The notes below the pieces were generated by a model. It made no database searches. It was not told where the DNA came from and saw nothing but the letters and a program-made list of their open reading frames with translations. A stretch of 64,000 nucleotides of DNA, taken from assembly GCA_963674895.2 (NCBI GenBank), contig CAXXCY010000001.1, positions 806,001 through 870,000 of the forward strand. Direction: 5' to 3'. The translations under genes were made by a program, and so were the position numbers. Origin of the DNA: CAXXOK01 sp963674895. Its GTDB lineage: Bacteria; Bacillota; Clostridia; Christensenellales; Aristaeellaceae. Of this stretch, positions 42,839 through 52,086 are shown piece after piece. How positions within the stretch are numbered: position 1 is the stretch's first letter; every line of letters starts with the position of its first letter.

Positions 42839-43825
42839 ATGAAGAAATTGACTGCACTGCTTGCCGGGATACTTTTGCTGGTATGCCTTTCGCCCGTTGC
42901 TCTGGCCGGGATGACCGGGGAGGAGCAGGCGTATTTTCAGGATCAGATGGAGATCATGGTCAATGAGATCGGAAACCGCAACGTAGCGGATATCGGCCAG
43001 GAAGAAGCGCTGGAGTATCTGACTGAGGAATTCCAGAGCCTCGGCTGCCGCTTTGAGGATGGCACCCTGCAGCTCTGCCACGTAGACGACGGCGAGTATG
43101 TGACAGGGGACTACGCGTCCGACGATGTAATCGGCGTTCGCAGGGCGCAAAGCGATCAGGCAAACATCATCATCCTGTGCGCCCATTACGACAGCAACGG
43201 CCCCGGCGCGCGGGACAACGCCAGCGGCGTGGCCGGGGTGCTGACGCTCCTGCGGCGGTTTTTACAAGCGGAGCCCTACGCAAACGCCGAGCTGCGTTTT
43301 ATCGCCTTCACCGCCGAGGAAAGCGGCCATCAGGGCTCGGCCGCTTATGTGGAAAGCCTGTCCCGGAACGAACGGGACAGGATCATCGCCGTGTTCAATC
43401 TGGATATCATCGTCGTGGACCCGGAGGATACGGACTTCTGTCTGTCCCTGGACACCCTGGGCGGGCGCACCGCCGCGGGCTATGCGCAGGGCCTGGAAAC
43501 CGCCCCGGCAAACAACCGCGCGTCGCGGGCGTTTCTGCGGGCGATCGCGGACTTGCAGGCATTTGATCCGGCGGAATACGGCGAAACGTACGCCGTGCTG
43601 CGCCACAGGGGCGACAGCGACCACGGCTCCTTCCACGACGCGGGGATCGATTCCGTCAACATCAGCTTCCGCGGCAACCCGGACACGAACGGCAACTGGA
43701 CGGACCTCATGCATACTTTATACGATCTGATGGGCGATTTCGACTGGCCCCGCACCTGGCGGGCGCTGGACATCCTCTATACCGCGGTGGACGGGCTGGC
43801 AAGGGACGCGGGGTACGGAGAGTAA
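42839..43825 (+). CDS. Exported M28-family zinc aminopeptidase-like peptidase
   Basis: 328 residues from the ATG at 42839 (GGGAGG upstream; the frame is open earlier without a ribosome site). A signal peptide (LTALLAGILLLVCLSPVALA) is present. Metal ligands of family M28 are visible: AHYDS (His, Asp), GARDNASGVAG (bridging Asp), FTAEESGHQGS (Glu pair), FNLDIIV (Asp) and SDHGSFHDAGI (His). It should remove N-terminal residues from peptides outside the cell. It is divergent from the nucleobase permease gene and appears to be alone. Confidence 0.9.
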   Translation: MKKLTALLAGILLLVCLSPVALAGMTGEEQAYFQDQMEIMVNEIGNRNVADIGQEEALEYLTEEFQSLGCRFEDGTLQLCHVDDGEYVTGDYASDDVIGVRRAQSDQANIIILCAHYDSNGPGARDNASGVAGVLTLLRRFLQAEPYANAELRFIAFTAEESGHQGSAAYVESLSRNERDRIIAVFNLDIIVVDPEDTDFCLSLDTLGGRTAAGYAQGLETAPANNRASRAFLRAIADLQAFDPAEYGETYAVLRHRGDSDHGSFHDAGIDSVNISFRGNPDTNGNWTDLMHTLYDLMGDFDWPRTWRALDILYTAVDGLARDAGYGE

Positions 43826-43918
43826 GATCGATAGGGGCTATCCGCCCCTAAGACCCCGACAAGGGCGTTTCCGGTCGGTTTCATTGTCGCAGATTTCACT
43901 GCCGTTTATCTGCTCTGT

Positions 43919-44171
43919 GAAACCTTACAATCTCCGTTCGCTTTGCACTACGCGCAAGCACCCATCAGGGTGCACGCTCACATCGGTTGCCCTTGCCCCT
44001 TCATTGGCCGCGCATTGCGCGGCCAATTGCGGTTTTTTCTTGCTGACCACTCGGTTTTACAGTCGCCTCGCTCCCTCCCGGTCGTGATGCTTCTTAAAAC
44101 CTCCCAACCTCAAATCGTTTTGTGCTTCGCACAGGTGACCACCGGTCATACGCTCATTTCCGTTGCCTCTC
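43919..44171. repeat. Pair of degenerate direct repeats around a hairpin
   Basis: About 75 bases at 43921 (AAACCT..ACAATCTC..) align without gaps to a stretch at 44099 (AAACCT..CCAACCTC..), both ending ACGCTCA..TC.GTTGCC. Between them at 44003-44027 is a perfect 11-bp stem (ATTGGCCGCGC/GCGCGGCCAAT), then GCGG and TTTTTT, likely a terminator. No gene is supported in 43826-44193; AGGGGC/GCCCCT at 43834 is another small hairpin. Confidence 0.5.
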
Positions 44172-44193
44172 TTTTCTAAGAGAGAAGTAAGCG

Positions 44194-45207
44194 TCACTCC
44201 CCCCGCATGCCGATCGCTTCTGTCTTTCCGTCGAGCACGGCCATGGAGAGGCGGACGGACTGGCCGATGGCGGCGTCGATATCGTCGGGCTGCACGCCCA
44301 GCGGATCGCAGCCGAGGGATTTGTCGATGAATAGGTTAGCGCATTGCAGGCCCGCGAACCTCGCGAGGTTGACGCCGCCCTCGATGCCCCGCGCCGTCTG
44401 CCGTTTCCAGAGTCTGCGCCCGTAGAGCGTGAACATCCATTGCGGGATGGTGACGATCGGCCGGCCCGGAAGGCCCATGTGCCGGTGGACGACGGTTAAA
44501 AGCTCCCGCCAGGTCATGTTTTCATACCCTATGGGATAACAGGTCCCGCCCTTGTTTGCTTCCAGCGCCCCGGAGATCGCCTGCCCGGCCTGTTTGACCG
44601 TGATCATCGCCGTGCCGCCTTTGGGGAAAAACGTTGCCAATCTCATGCGGCGGATACTCTCCACGAGGATGACCCACACGGGCTTTCGACCCGGCTGCGC
44701 GCCGAAGATATAGGGCAGCTCCAGCACGGACACGGCGAAGTTCCCATCCGCGAACGAAAGCGCCATGCGCTCCTGGTCCCGGCGGCTTTTGATATACGGG
44801 TGCCATTTGGAAAGCTGCTTTTCCGGCCACAGCTTGTCAAAGTACGAAAAATATGAGCCGCAGATCACCGCGCGCCGTACGCCGCTTTGCCTGGCGATGC
44901 GCAGCAGGCGCTCAAGCGGCGAGATATTGTACTTTTCGAAGAACCCGTAAATCGGCGGCGGGCCTTCCACGCGCTCGTCCACGCCCGCCGCGAACACGAA
45001 CCCCCCGCAGCCCGCGAAGCGCCCGGCCAGCTCTTCGTCCGTCATCTCCATGTAATTGCCGAATACAAGCTCCATCTCTTGCGGGAGCGCCGCGCCCGCC
45101 GGGACGGGCGGCAGCGCGAGGGAAAGCACCGCGTGCCCGCGCCGGATCAGCTCGCCCGCCGCCTCGCTTCCCAGCAGCCCCGTGCCGCCGATCATCAGGA
45201 TTTTCAT
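44194..45207 (-). CDS. NAD-dependent epimerase/dehydratase-family protein
   Basis: 337 residues of the extended short-chain dehydrogenase class. The NAD-binding motif is MKILMIGGTGLLGSEAAGEL. The catalytic Tyr-x3-Lys is expected near SYFSYFDKLWPEKQLSKWHP, but the spacing (YFSYFDK) is unusual. VLELPYIFGAQPGRKPVWVI and YPIGYENMTWRELL are typical of atypical SDRs acting on nucleotide sugars or quinones. It is divergent from the large exopolysaccharide-type gene at 45426 and could supply a sugar precursor, but that is inference. Confidence 0.8.
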   Translation of the reverse strand: MKILMIGGTGLLGSEAAGELIRRGHAVLSLALPPVPAGAALPQEMELVFGNYMEMTDEELAGRFAGCGGFVFAAGVDERVEGPPPIYGFFEKYNISPLERLLRIARQSGVRRAVICGSYFSYFDKLWPEKQLSKWHPYIKSRRDQERMALSFADGNFAVSVLELPYIFGAQPGRKPVWVILVESIRRMRLATFFPKGGTAMITVKQAGQAISGALEANKGGTCYPIGYENMTWRELLTVVHRHMGLPGRPIVTIPQWMFTLYGRRLWKRQTARGIEGGVNLARFAGLQCANLFIDKSLGCDPLGVQPDDIDAAIGQSVRLSMAVLDGKTEAIGMRGE

Positions 45208-45331
45208 CCGGCGTTTACTCCTTCAAATGATTGTCGTGTGGATTAAAACCATCCGCCGTATTTTCCGTGAACGGGCGCCAAAGCGTTATCATCATTATAG
45301 CATGGCGCACGCGATTTTTTGCGTACGGCTG

Positions 45332-45361
45332 TTTACAATTCGCCCAAACACCCCCTATAAT
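45332..45361 (+). promoter_or_regulatory. Promoter of the exopolysaccharide-type operon
   Basis: TTTACA (45332-45337) and TATAAT (45356-45361) are 18 bases apart. The GTG at 45426 follows 64 bases later with GGAGG at 45414-45418. Confidence 0.75.
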
Positions 45362-45425
45362 GATGCTATCAGGAGAGAACGAGCGAACGATCTGCCTTGG
45401 GAACCGAATTCGTGGAGGTAGGATT

Positions 45426-48400
45426 GTGCGGAAAGTGGTCGGCGGCTTCCTGGCGATTATCATCATATTGGCAGGTATATTTTGGGTCAGCAAAATGTAC
45501 TTTTTTGGCATCGGCTATACGCAGCCCCTGATGAGGAACGATCAGGGAATTTCCTATACCGCCAAGGCGGTGGGCAAGGATTTCTACGTGCTGGATTCCC
45601 AGGGCGCGTGGAAAAAAACCTTTCTGGCGGGCGTTGACATCGGCCTGGGCGCGCCGGGCACGTTCCCCGGGGAATTCGCGATCGGCTATGAGCAGTATTT
45701 CGACTGGTTTACGCAGATCGGGGAGATGGGGTCCAACGTCGTGCGCGTGTATACGCCGCAGGCGCCCGCGTTTTACCGCGCCCTGTACGAGTATAACCGG
45801 GTCGCGGCCACCCCGCTGTACCTGATGCAGGGCGTGTACATGGATGAAAGCGACGTGCTGCAGTACGGGGATGTGTTCGCGGAGGGGTCCGTCACCATCG
45901 GGGACATGCGGCAGGATATCGTGGACTGCGTGAACATGATGCACGGCAACGCCGTGGTCAGCGCCAAGCCCGGCAAGGCGTCCGGCGTGTACCGGTACGA
46001 TGTGTCCCAATACGTGATCGGCTGGATATTGGGCATCGAGTGCGAGGCATACCTGGTGGAGGGGACCAACAAGGCGCATCCGGAGATGACGGAGTACAGG
46101 GGCCGCTATATCGTCACTGAAAATGCCTCGCCGTTTGAGGTGTTCATTGCGCAGATGATGGACCTGGCGGTCACCTACGAGTCGGACACCTACCAGATGC
46201 AGCGCCCGGTCGCCTTCTCCAACTGGGTGACGACCGACCCGCTGACCCATCCCAACGAGCCGCGCCCCGCCGAGGATTCGGCCGTGATCGACGTGGAGCA
46301 CATCCGGGGCGCCGCGGGCTTCACTCCCGGCTTTTTCGCGTCCTACCACGTGTATCCGTATTATCCCGACTTTTTGAACTATCCCAGCGGCGATCCGGCG
46401 GTGGACGAAAACACCTACTACGCCTATGTACGTTCGCTGGTGGAGTACCATTCCATGCCGGTGCTGATTTCGGAGTTCGGCCTGCCCACGTCCCGCGGCG
46501 TAACGCACATCAACCATTTAAGCGGCCTCAACCAGGGCGGCAACAACGAGCGCGAGCAGGGCGAAGCGCTGATACAGATGCTTTTGGATATCCACCGCTC
46601 CGGCTGCATGGGCGGTATCGTGTTCGCCTGGCACGACGAATGGTTTAAAACGTCCTGGAACACGATGGATTTCGACGACAACGAGGCGCGCCCCAAATGG
46701 CAGAACGTCGAATCCAGCGAAGAAAACTTCGGCCTGATCGCCTTTTCGGCCTTCCCGTCGATCCAAATCGACGGCGAGGACGCGGACTGGAAGGCGGCCG
46801 ACGCGGTCGGCCCGCTGAAAGTGGATTGGGATGAAAAGTACCTTTACCTGCACGTCGCCGCGGACGATTTCGAAAACCAGGTGCATTATGTGCCCATCGA
46901 TACCATCGGCGGCGAGGGCAGCGCCCTGTATGAGAACGCCCGGTTTGACCGAAACGCCGATTTCGTGCTGGTGATCGACGGTACGGACGACACGCGCCTT
47001 CTTATCGACCCGTATTACGACCCGAATTACAAGCTCTACGGTACGGTGCTGTTTTCCCCGGAGGAGCTTGCGGAGTATGCCGTAACGGGCGGCGGGGCTT
47101 TTAAAATCGTGCGGCAGGTGATCAGCAACGAAATGCTGATGCCCGCCACCGGACAGGTGGTGCCCATCCAGTTCTGGGATACGGGCAGCCTGCGCTACGG
47201 CATTTCCAATCCCGACGATCCCGCCTACGATTCCCTGGCCGATTTCTGCGCCGGGGACGGATTTGTGGAGCTGCGCATCCCGTGGATGTGCCTGAACTTC
47301 GCCGATCCCTCGTCCGGCAAGATCCTCTCGAACCTCCATACGGGCGGGCCGTTCAGCTTTGAGACGATCGGGAATATCTACCTGGGCGTCGGCAAACCGG
47401 GGGAAACGGAGCCGGTCGCCATGAGCGCGTTCCGGCTGCCCGCGTGGGGGTATTTCCAATACGCGCAAAGGGAGAAGCTATCCTATTCCATGCTGCAGGA
47501 AGCCTTCCCCCGGTACGCGACCTACCCCATCGGCACCGGGGAGGAGATGCTTGAGGCGCTCAAGGCGCGGGATACGCGGCTTTTATACGTGCGTATCGAC
47601 CGCCAGCTCCGTAATACCGACGTGATCGTGTTTTTCCTGATCGTCTTGGTGATGCTGGTCGGATACCTGTACATCCTGCTGCTGGCCGTCAATTATCACC
47701 TGAACCGTGTCTTCGGGAGGCAGGAGCGGGAACGCCTCTACCTGCGCTCGCTTCTGCGCCTGCCGGAAGAGCAGCTGCAAAAAAAACTCCACAGGCGCTA
47801 CCTGTGCTCCAACAAAGGCGTGGAACTGCTTTGCCGGTTCATCATCGAGGAAAAGCCGACCGACGAGGACACGAAGCTGCTGTCCATCCTCCGCTGCGGG
47901 AAGTACCGCGCCTGGATGCGCAAGATGCTCATTTCGGGCGACATGATGCTGCGCATCCTTGTCATCCGCCTGGTCGGGCTTTTGCGCATCTCGCGGTTTC
48001 AGCAGCAGATCCTATCGCTGATGCTTGAAAACAGGAATAACCTGAATCTCCAGTACACGGGGCTGATGGCGTTTTCGATGATCGGCAACCTGGACAGCAT
48101 CGTGAATATGTGCGGCGAGGGCCTGACCAAACAGCTCAGCTACCGCAGCCTCAAGGAAATCTGCGCCAATTACGGCGGGAACGACAAGAATCTTTTGTAC
48201 GAAGTGCTGCTGGAATCCCCGGATCTGTACATTCGCCGCATCATCGTGAAGAATATCGGCGACGAGGGCTTTACGAACCTCAGCGAATACCTGCTGCGGA
48301 TGCTGGATACGCCGGACGTCAATTTGCTGTGCGACATCATCCGGTCGCTGGGGCAGCTGCGCTGCAAAAAGGCGGGCAAGCGGATTGCCGGGTATGCGCG

Positions 48401-48665
48401 CTCGGACAACTGGACGCTTCGCAATGTTGCGGTGGTAGCGCTGGCGAATATCAATGCGCGGGCGTACATGCCCGCGCTGCTGGACGGCCTCAGGGACCGG
48501 GAGTGGTGGGTGCGCTACAACAGCGCGAACGAGCTGTGCCGGCATATTCCCGTGGACGAACTGGCGGCGCTCGCCCCGACGCTTGACGACCGGTTTGCGC
48601 GCGAGATACTGCAGTTCGCCATTCAGGAAACGCGCATGATGGAGCAGGAGGCGAGCCCGGCATGA
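45426..48665 (+). CDS. Membrane protein: outside glycoside hydrolase plus CBM9/DOMON-like domain, inside HEAT-like repeats
   Basis: 1,079 residues from a GTG at 45426; the frame extends upstream without a ribosome site. An N-terminal membrane helix (GGFLAIIIILAGIFWVS) is followed by a glycosidase-like TIM barrel. Candidate catalytic acids are Glu in WILGIECEAY (about 205) and Glu in PVLISEFGLPTSRG (about 350), the spacing of clan A retaining enzymes. A beta domain (about 445-690) starts IDGEDADWKAADAVG and resembles CBM9/DOMON modules. A second helix (VIVFFLIVLVMLVGYLYILL, about 733-752) leads to 300 residues of HEAT-like helical repeats. Its stop overlaps the glycosyltransferase start. Likely a scaffold and polymer-processing partner of that enzyme. 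Confidence 0.75.
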   Translation: MRKVVGGFLAIIIILAGIFWVSKMYFFGIGYTQPLMRNDQGISYTAKAVGKDFYVLDSQGAWKKTFLAGVDIGLGAPGTFPGEFAIGYEQYFDWFTQIGEMGSNVVRVYTPQAPAFYRALYEYNRVAATPLYLMQGVYMDESDVLQYGDVFAEGSVTIGDMRQDIVDCVNMMHGNAVVSAKPGKASGVYRYDVSQYVIGWILGIECEAYLVEGTNKAHPEMTEYRGRYIVTENASPFEVFIAQMMDLAVTYESDTYQMQRPVAFSNWVTTDPLTHPNEPRPAEDSAVIDVEHIRGAAGFTPGFFASYHVYPYYPDFLNYPSGDPAVDENTYYAYVRSLVEYHSMPVLISEFGLPTSRGVTHINHLSGLNQGGNNEREQGEALIQMLLDIHRSGCMGGIVFAWHDEWFKTSWNTMDFDDNEARPKWQNVESSEENFGLIAFSAFPSIQIDGEDADWKAADAVGPLKVDWDEKYLYLHVAADDFENQVHYVPIDTIGGEGSALYENARFDRNADFVLVIDGTDDTRLLIDPYYDPNYKLYGTVLFSPEELAEYAVTGGGAFKIVRQVISNEMLMPATGQVVPIQFWDTGSLRYGISNPDDPAYDSLADFCAGDGFVELRIPWMCLNFADPSSGKILSNLHTGGPFSFETIGNIYLGVGKPGETEPVAMSAFRLPAWGYFQYAQREKLSYSMLQEAFPRYATYPIGTGEEMLEALKARDTRLLYVRIDRQLRNTDVIVFFLIVLVMLVGYLYILLLAVNYHLNRVFGRQERERLYLRSLLRLPEEQLQKKLHRRYLCSNKGVELLCRFIIEEKPTDEDTKLLSILRCGKYRAWMRKMLISGDMMLRILVIRLVGLLRISRFQQQILSLMLENRNNLNLQYTGLMAFSMIGNLDSIVNMCGEGLTKQLSYRSLKEICANYGGNDKNLLYEVLLESPDLYIRRIIVKNIGDEGFTNLSEYLLRMLDTPDVNLLCDIIRSLGQLRCKKAGKRIAGYARSDNWTLRNVAVVALANINARAYMPALLDGLRDREWWVRYNSANELCRHIPVDELAALAPTLDDRFAREILQFAIQETRMMEQEASPA

Positions 48666-50077
48666 AGGACGTCGTATATGTCGTGCTGATGGGGGTCAAC
48701 GGTCTGGCGCTTGCCTATATGATCGGGATCACGGTCATGTATTTCCTGCAGCTGCTGTTTTCCGGCAGGGCGCTCAACGAGTATGTCAAGTACCTCCGGT
48801 TTTCGGATTACCGGCGCTATATCGATTCCAGCAACATGATTCCCGTATCGCTGATCGTGCCCGCCTACAACGAGCAGGGCACCGTGACGGAGACCGTGAA
48901 AAACCTCTTGAAGCTCAACTATCCCGAGTACGAGATCATCGTGGTCAACGACGGCTCCAAGGACGATACGCTCAAAACCCTGGTCGAGTGCTTCGGCATG
49001 GTGCCTATCGAGCAGCCGTACAAGCGCTCGGTGGACTCAAAGCCTATCCGCGCCATCTACCGCACGCCGCGGCATTTCAACCTGATCGTTCTGGACAAGG
49101 AAAACGGGGGCAAGTCCGACGCGCTGAACGCGGGCATCAACTTTGCGCGCTACCCGGTGATCGTGTCGATGGACGCCGATTCGGTTTTGGAAAAGGAAGC
49201 GCTGGTGCGCATCGTGTCGCCGTTTGTGCAGGACAGCGCGGTGGTCGCCGTGGGGGGCGTCGTGCGCATCGCCAACGGCTGCATCATCCGGGACGGAGAG
49301 ATCAAGGAAATCCGCCTGCCGCGCACGGTGCTCGGCAAGCTGCAGACCGTGGAGTACCTGCGCTCGTTCTTTACGGGGCGCATCGGCGCGGCTTCCATGG
49401 GCATGCTGATGATCATCTCCGGCGCGTTCGGCGCGTTTCGCAAGGACGCGGTCATCGCGGTGGGCGGCTATACCACCAACTGCATCGGCGAGGATATGGA
49501 GCTGGTGGTGAAGCTGCACCGCAGCCTCTGCGACAACAAAAAGAAGTACAAGATCGGCTTCCTGCCCGATCCCATCTGCTGGACGCAGCCGCCTGAGAAC
49601 CTGAAGGACCTCTACAAGCAGCGCAAGCGCTGGCAGATCGGCCTGATCAGCGTGCTGCTGCGCCACCGCGACATGGCTTTCAACGGCAAGTATGGCAAGG
49701 CGGGGCTTTTGATGCTGCCCTATTACTGGATTTTTGAGTTTATCGGGCCGATCTTTGAAACGCTGGGCTATTTCGTGATCCCGTTTTCATGGTGGCTGGG
49801 GATTATCGGCTGGCGGTTTACGCTTCTGTTTTTCCTGCTGGTGGTGCTCATCGGGCTCATCCTGTCGCTGGGCGCGATCATGCAGGAAAGCTACGCCATG
49901 CGCAAGTTCCCCAAGATGGGGCAGGTGTTCACGCTGGCGGCCTACGCGTTTTTGGATAACTTCGGCTTCCGCCAGTTCAACACCGTGATCCGGTTCATCG
50001 GGTGCGTGAAGTACAGGAAAGGCAAGCACGCCTGGGGCTCGATGAAGCGGGAACGCTTTACCACCGATCGGAAGTAA
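48662..50077 (+). CDS. Processive family-2 glycosyltransferase (IcaA/poly-GlcNAc or cellulose synthase-like)
   Basis: 471 residues. One N-terminal membrane helix, a cytosolic GT-A domain and about three C-terminal helices. The motifs of processive synthases are all present: LIVPAYNEQGTV, VVNDGSKDDT, SMDADSVLEK (D-x-D), TNCIGEDMELVVKLHR (the ED base) and QRKRWQIG (the Q-x-x-R-W type). The size and topology match IcaA/PgaC. There is no PilZ domain. The start overlaps the stop of the glycosidase-HEAT gene (ATGA), so the two proteins are made together. The polymer is unknown; the following GH18 gene hints at an N-acetylhexosamine polymer. Confidence 0.92.
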   Translation: MKDVVYVVLMGVNGLALAYMIGITVMYFLQLLFSGRALNEYVKYLRFSDYRRYIDSSNMIPVSLIVPAYNEQGTVTETVKNLLKLNYPEYEIIVVNDGSKDDTLKTLVECFGMVPIEQPYKRSVDSKPIRAIYRTPRHFNLIVLDKENGGKSDALNAGINFARYPVIVSMDADSVLEKEALVRIVSPFVQDSAVVAVGGVVRIANGCIIRDGEIKEIRLPRTVLGKLQTVEYLRSFFTGRIGAASMGMLMIISGAFGAFRKDAVIAVGGYTTNCIGEDMELVVKLHRSLCDNKKKYKIGFLPDPICWTQPPENLKDLYKQRKRWQIGLISVLLRHRDMAFNGKYGKAGLLMLPYYWIFEFIGPIFETLGYFVIPFSWWLGIIGWRFTLLFFLLVVLIGLILSLGAIMQESYAMRKFPKMGQVFTLAAYAFLDNFGFRQFNTVIRFIGCVKYRKGKHAWGSMKRERFTTDRK

Positions 50078-50125
50078 GAAAACGGTTTTTGGGAACCGCA
50101 GGCCGGCAAGGGGGCAGGATCGACG

Positions 50126-51226
50126 TTGCATCGGAACAGGAAACGGACTTGGCAAAGGACGCTGATTTGGGCATTGGTTTTGGCGGCCGTATCCGCCGCC
50201 TCCGCGGGCACGGCGGCGCAGGAACAGGAGAACGGTGAAAAGCTGAGCGCCGTGTACGTATACGACGGCAGCAACGCGCAGTACCGCGACGACGACGCGC
50301 AAAGCATCGACCAGATGTTCTACGCCTTCGCGCTGTTTAAAAACGGACGATTGTCCACCGCGCACTGGAAGCATTTCGACGCGTTTGAAGCGTATATCCG
50401 TAAGCACCCGCACATCACGCCCATCCTCTCCATCGGCGGGTGGGGCGCGGACGGGTTTTCCAAGGCCGCGTCCACGGCGGAAGGCCGCGCGGCGTTTGTT
50501 GCGGACGCGCTTCAAATCATGCGGGAGCGCGGCTTTCTGGGCGTGGATATCGACTGGGAATACCCCGGCTCGTCCGACGGCGGCGTGAAAAGCAGCCCGC
50601 ACGACCGCGAAAACTACACCCTGCTGCTCCGGGCGCTGCGCGGCGGCCTGGACGCGCTCCAGGCGCAGGATGGCATTCCGCGCACCCTCTGCATCGCGCT
50701 GAGCGGGTCGCCCTGGCTGATCGAAAACCTGGAGTGCGCGGAAATCGGGGCGATTGTCGACCAGGTCTGCCTGATGACGTACGATATGCAAACGTCCAAG
50801 CTGGCGTCGCACCACACGGCGCTGTACGCGTCCTACCCCAAGGCGCTCTCGGCGGCCGGCGGCGTGGAGGCGTACGTACAGGCCGGCATCCCCGCCGGGA
50901 AGATTTTGCTCGGCGTCGCGTTCTATGGCCACCGCTGGCGCACCAAGCTCCAGGAGCCGCTCTACGAAAAGGCGACCTATAAGGATACCCTGGCCTATAC
51001 GCAGATCAAAAAGCTGATTGATAAAACCCCCGCCGCCGTGTTCTATGACGAGGCAGCGCAAGCGCCGTACTTTGCCGACGGCAAGGTGTTCATCAGCTAC
51101 GACGATATCCGCTCCATCACGCAGAAGCGGCTGTATGTTCTGGAACAGGATCTGCTGGGCCTCTTCGCCTGGCAATACGGCTCGGACGAAGCCGGCGAGC
51201 TGGTGCACGCGATGAAAGGGGAGTAG
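50126..51226 (+). CDS. Secreted family GH18 glycosidase (chitinase-like)
   Basis: 366 residues from a TTG at 50126. A basic N-terminus and hydrophobic core (LIWALVLAAVSAASAGTAAQ) form a signal peptide. The catalytic D-x-x-D-x-D-x-E motif is in GFLGVDIDWEYPG, with the acid Glu intact. LSIGGWGADGFSKAAST is the conserved SxGG strand, and VCLMTYDMQ carries the Tyr-Asp pair. The enzyme should cut beta-1,4-linked N-acetylglucosamine-like polymers outside the membrane. It follows the glycosyltransferase by 48 bases and may trim or release the polymer. Confidence 0.92.
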   Translation: MHRNRKRTWQRTLIWALVLAAVSAASAGTAAQEQENGEKLSAVYVYDGSNAQYRDDDAQSIDQMFYAFALFKNGRLSTAHWKHFDAFEAYIRKHPHITPILSIGGWGADGFSKAASTAEGRAAFVADALQIMRERGFLGVDIDWEYPGSSDGGVKSSPHDRENYTLLLRALRGGLDALQAQDGIPRTLCIALSGSPWLIENLECAEIGAIVDQVCLMTYDMQTSKLASHHTALYASYPKALSAAGGVEAYVQAGIPAGKILLGVAFYGHRWRTKLQEPLYEKATYKDTLAYTQIKKLIDKTPAAVFYDEAAQAPYFADGKVFISYDDIRSITQKRLYVLEQDLLGLFAWQYGSDEAGELVHAMKGE

Positions 51227-51331
51227 GGGGAAATGGCTGGGTTCCCCGCGCGGTCAAGGTTTTACGTCCGTCGAATGGAATGGGCATTCAAAACAGTCGG
51301 AGAAATCATCCGTCCAAAGGGGGCTTTGCCG

Positions 51332-51961
51332 GTGAAAACCCTGTGGTATTTCTTCTCGCGCTACATTCTGAAATTCGGGTCTGTGATCGCCACGCTGTAT
51401 CTGATGATGATGGCGGTTCTAAGCCTGGATGATACCTACCATATCCCCCGGTTTTATGACTCGTGGTGGAGCATGCTGCTGATCTTTGCCGGAATTTGCC
51501 TGGCTTCCTATTCGTTCGTCAAGCTGCCGTTCCGGGCGAAGGCTGATATTTGCCAAAGCAGGGGGCATATCAAAAACCACTGCAAATGCGACCGCTGCGG
51601 GGCGGTGATCGACGCGGCAGGCCATGTGTGGGACGGCTGTCAGTGCACGGTCTGCGGGACGAGGAAGGATATCGCCGATCCAAGCCATAAGTGGGATGGC
51701 TGCGTGTGCACGGCTTGCGGGATGCACAAGGACGCGGGCGATCCCAGCCATGTCTGGAATGGCTGCACATGCTCCCGCTGCGGCGTGCAGAGCGAGGACG
51801 ACGGCGCGCACTCCTGGGAAGAAGTCAAATCCACGTACTACGGCGGGAACGACGTGAACGGCTGGGGGCCGGGCGGCGAAACCGTGACGGCTTACAGATG
51901 CCGTTCCTGCGGGAAAGGCAAAACCGAGACGACCTACGACGACGATGCGGACGATGAGTAG
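51332..51961 (+). CDS. Membrane protein with tandem Cys-rich (zinc-ribbon-like) repeats
   Basis: About 209 residues from a GTG at 51332 with AAAGGGGG upstream; an ATG at 51233 is in frame but less supported. Two membrane helices (about residues 10-27 and 45-65) are followed by at least three repeats of about 24 residues with the pattern W-D/N-G-C-x-C-x-x-C-G, then D-P-S-H. Examples: WDGCQCTVCG, WDGCVCTACG and WNGCTCSRCG. The last part ends in a CRSCGKGKTE ribbon and an acidic tail. Each repeat could hold zinc with its His. Function unknown; the position suggests membership in the exopolysaccharide operon. Confidence 0.75.
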   Translation: MKTLWYFFSRYILKFGSVIATLYLMMMAVLSLDDTYHIPRFYDSWWSMLLIFAGICLASYSFVKLPFRAKADICQSRGHIKNHCKCDRCGAVIDAAGHVWDGCQCTVCGTRKDIADPSHKWDGCVCTACGMHKDAGDPSHVWNGCTCSRCGVQSEDDGAHSWEEVKSTYYGGNDVNGWGPGGETVTAYRCRSCGKGKTETTYDDDADDE

Positions 51962-52019
51962 AAACGTTTATACAGTTCGGCCTGGCGGTACGGCCAGCGG
52001 CGAACCGGTTATGCAAACA

Positions 52020-52051
52020 TCCGGCGCATTCGCGCCGGAGGTTTGTTTTAC
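52020..52051 (+). terminator. Intrinsic terminator of the exopolysaccharide-type operon
   Basis: TCCGGCGC-ATTC-GCGCCGGA is an 8-bp stem, followed by GGTTTGTTTTA. Confidence 0.75.
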
Positions 52052-52086
52052 TGTGGGACGGGCGCGTAAGCCGCCGGATTGGTCGG

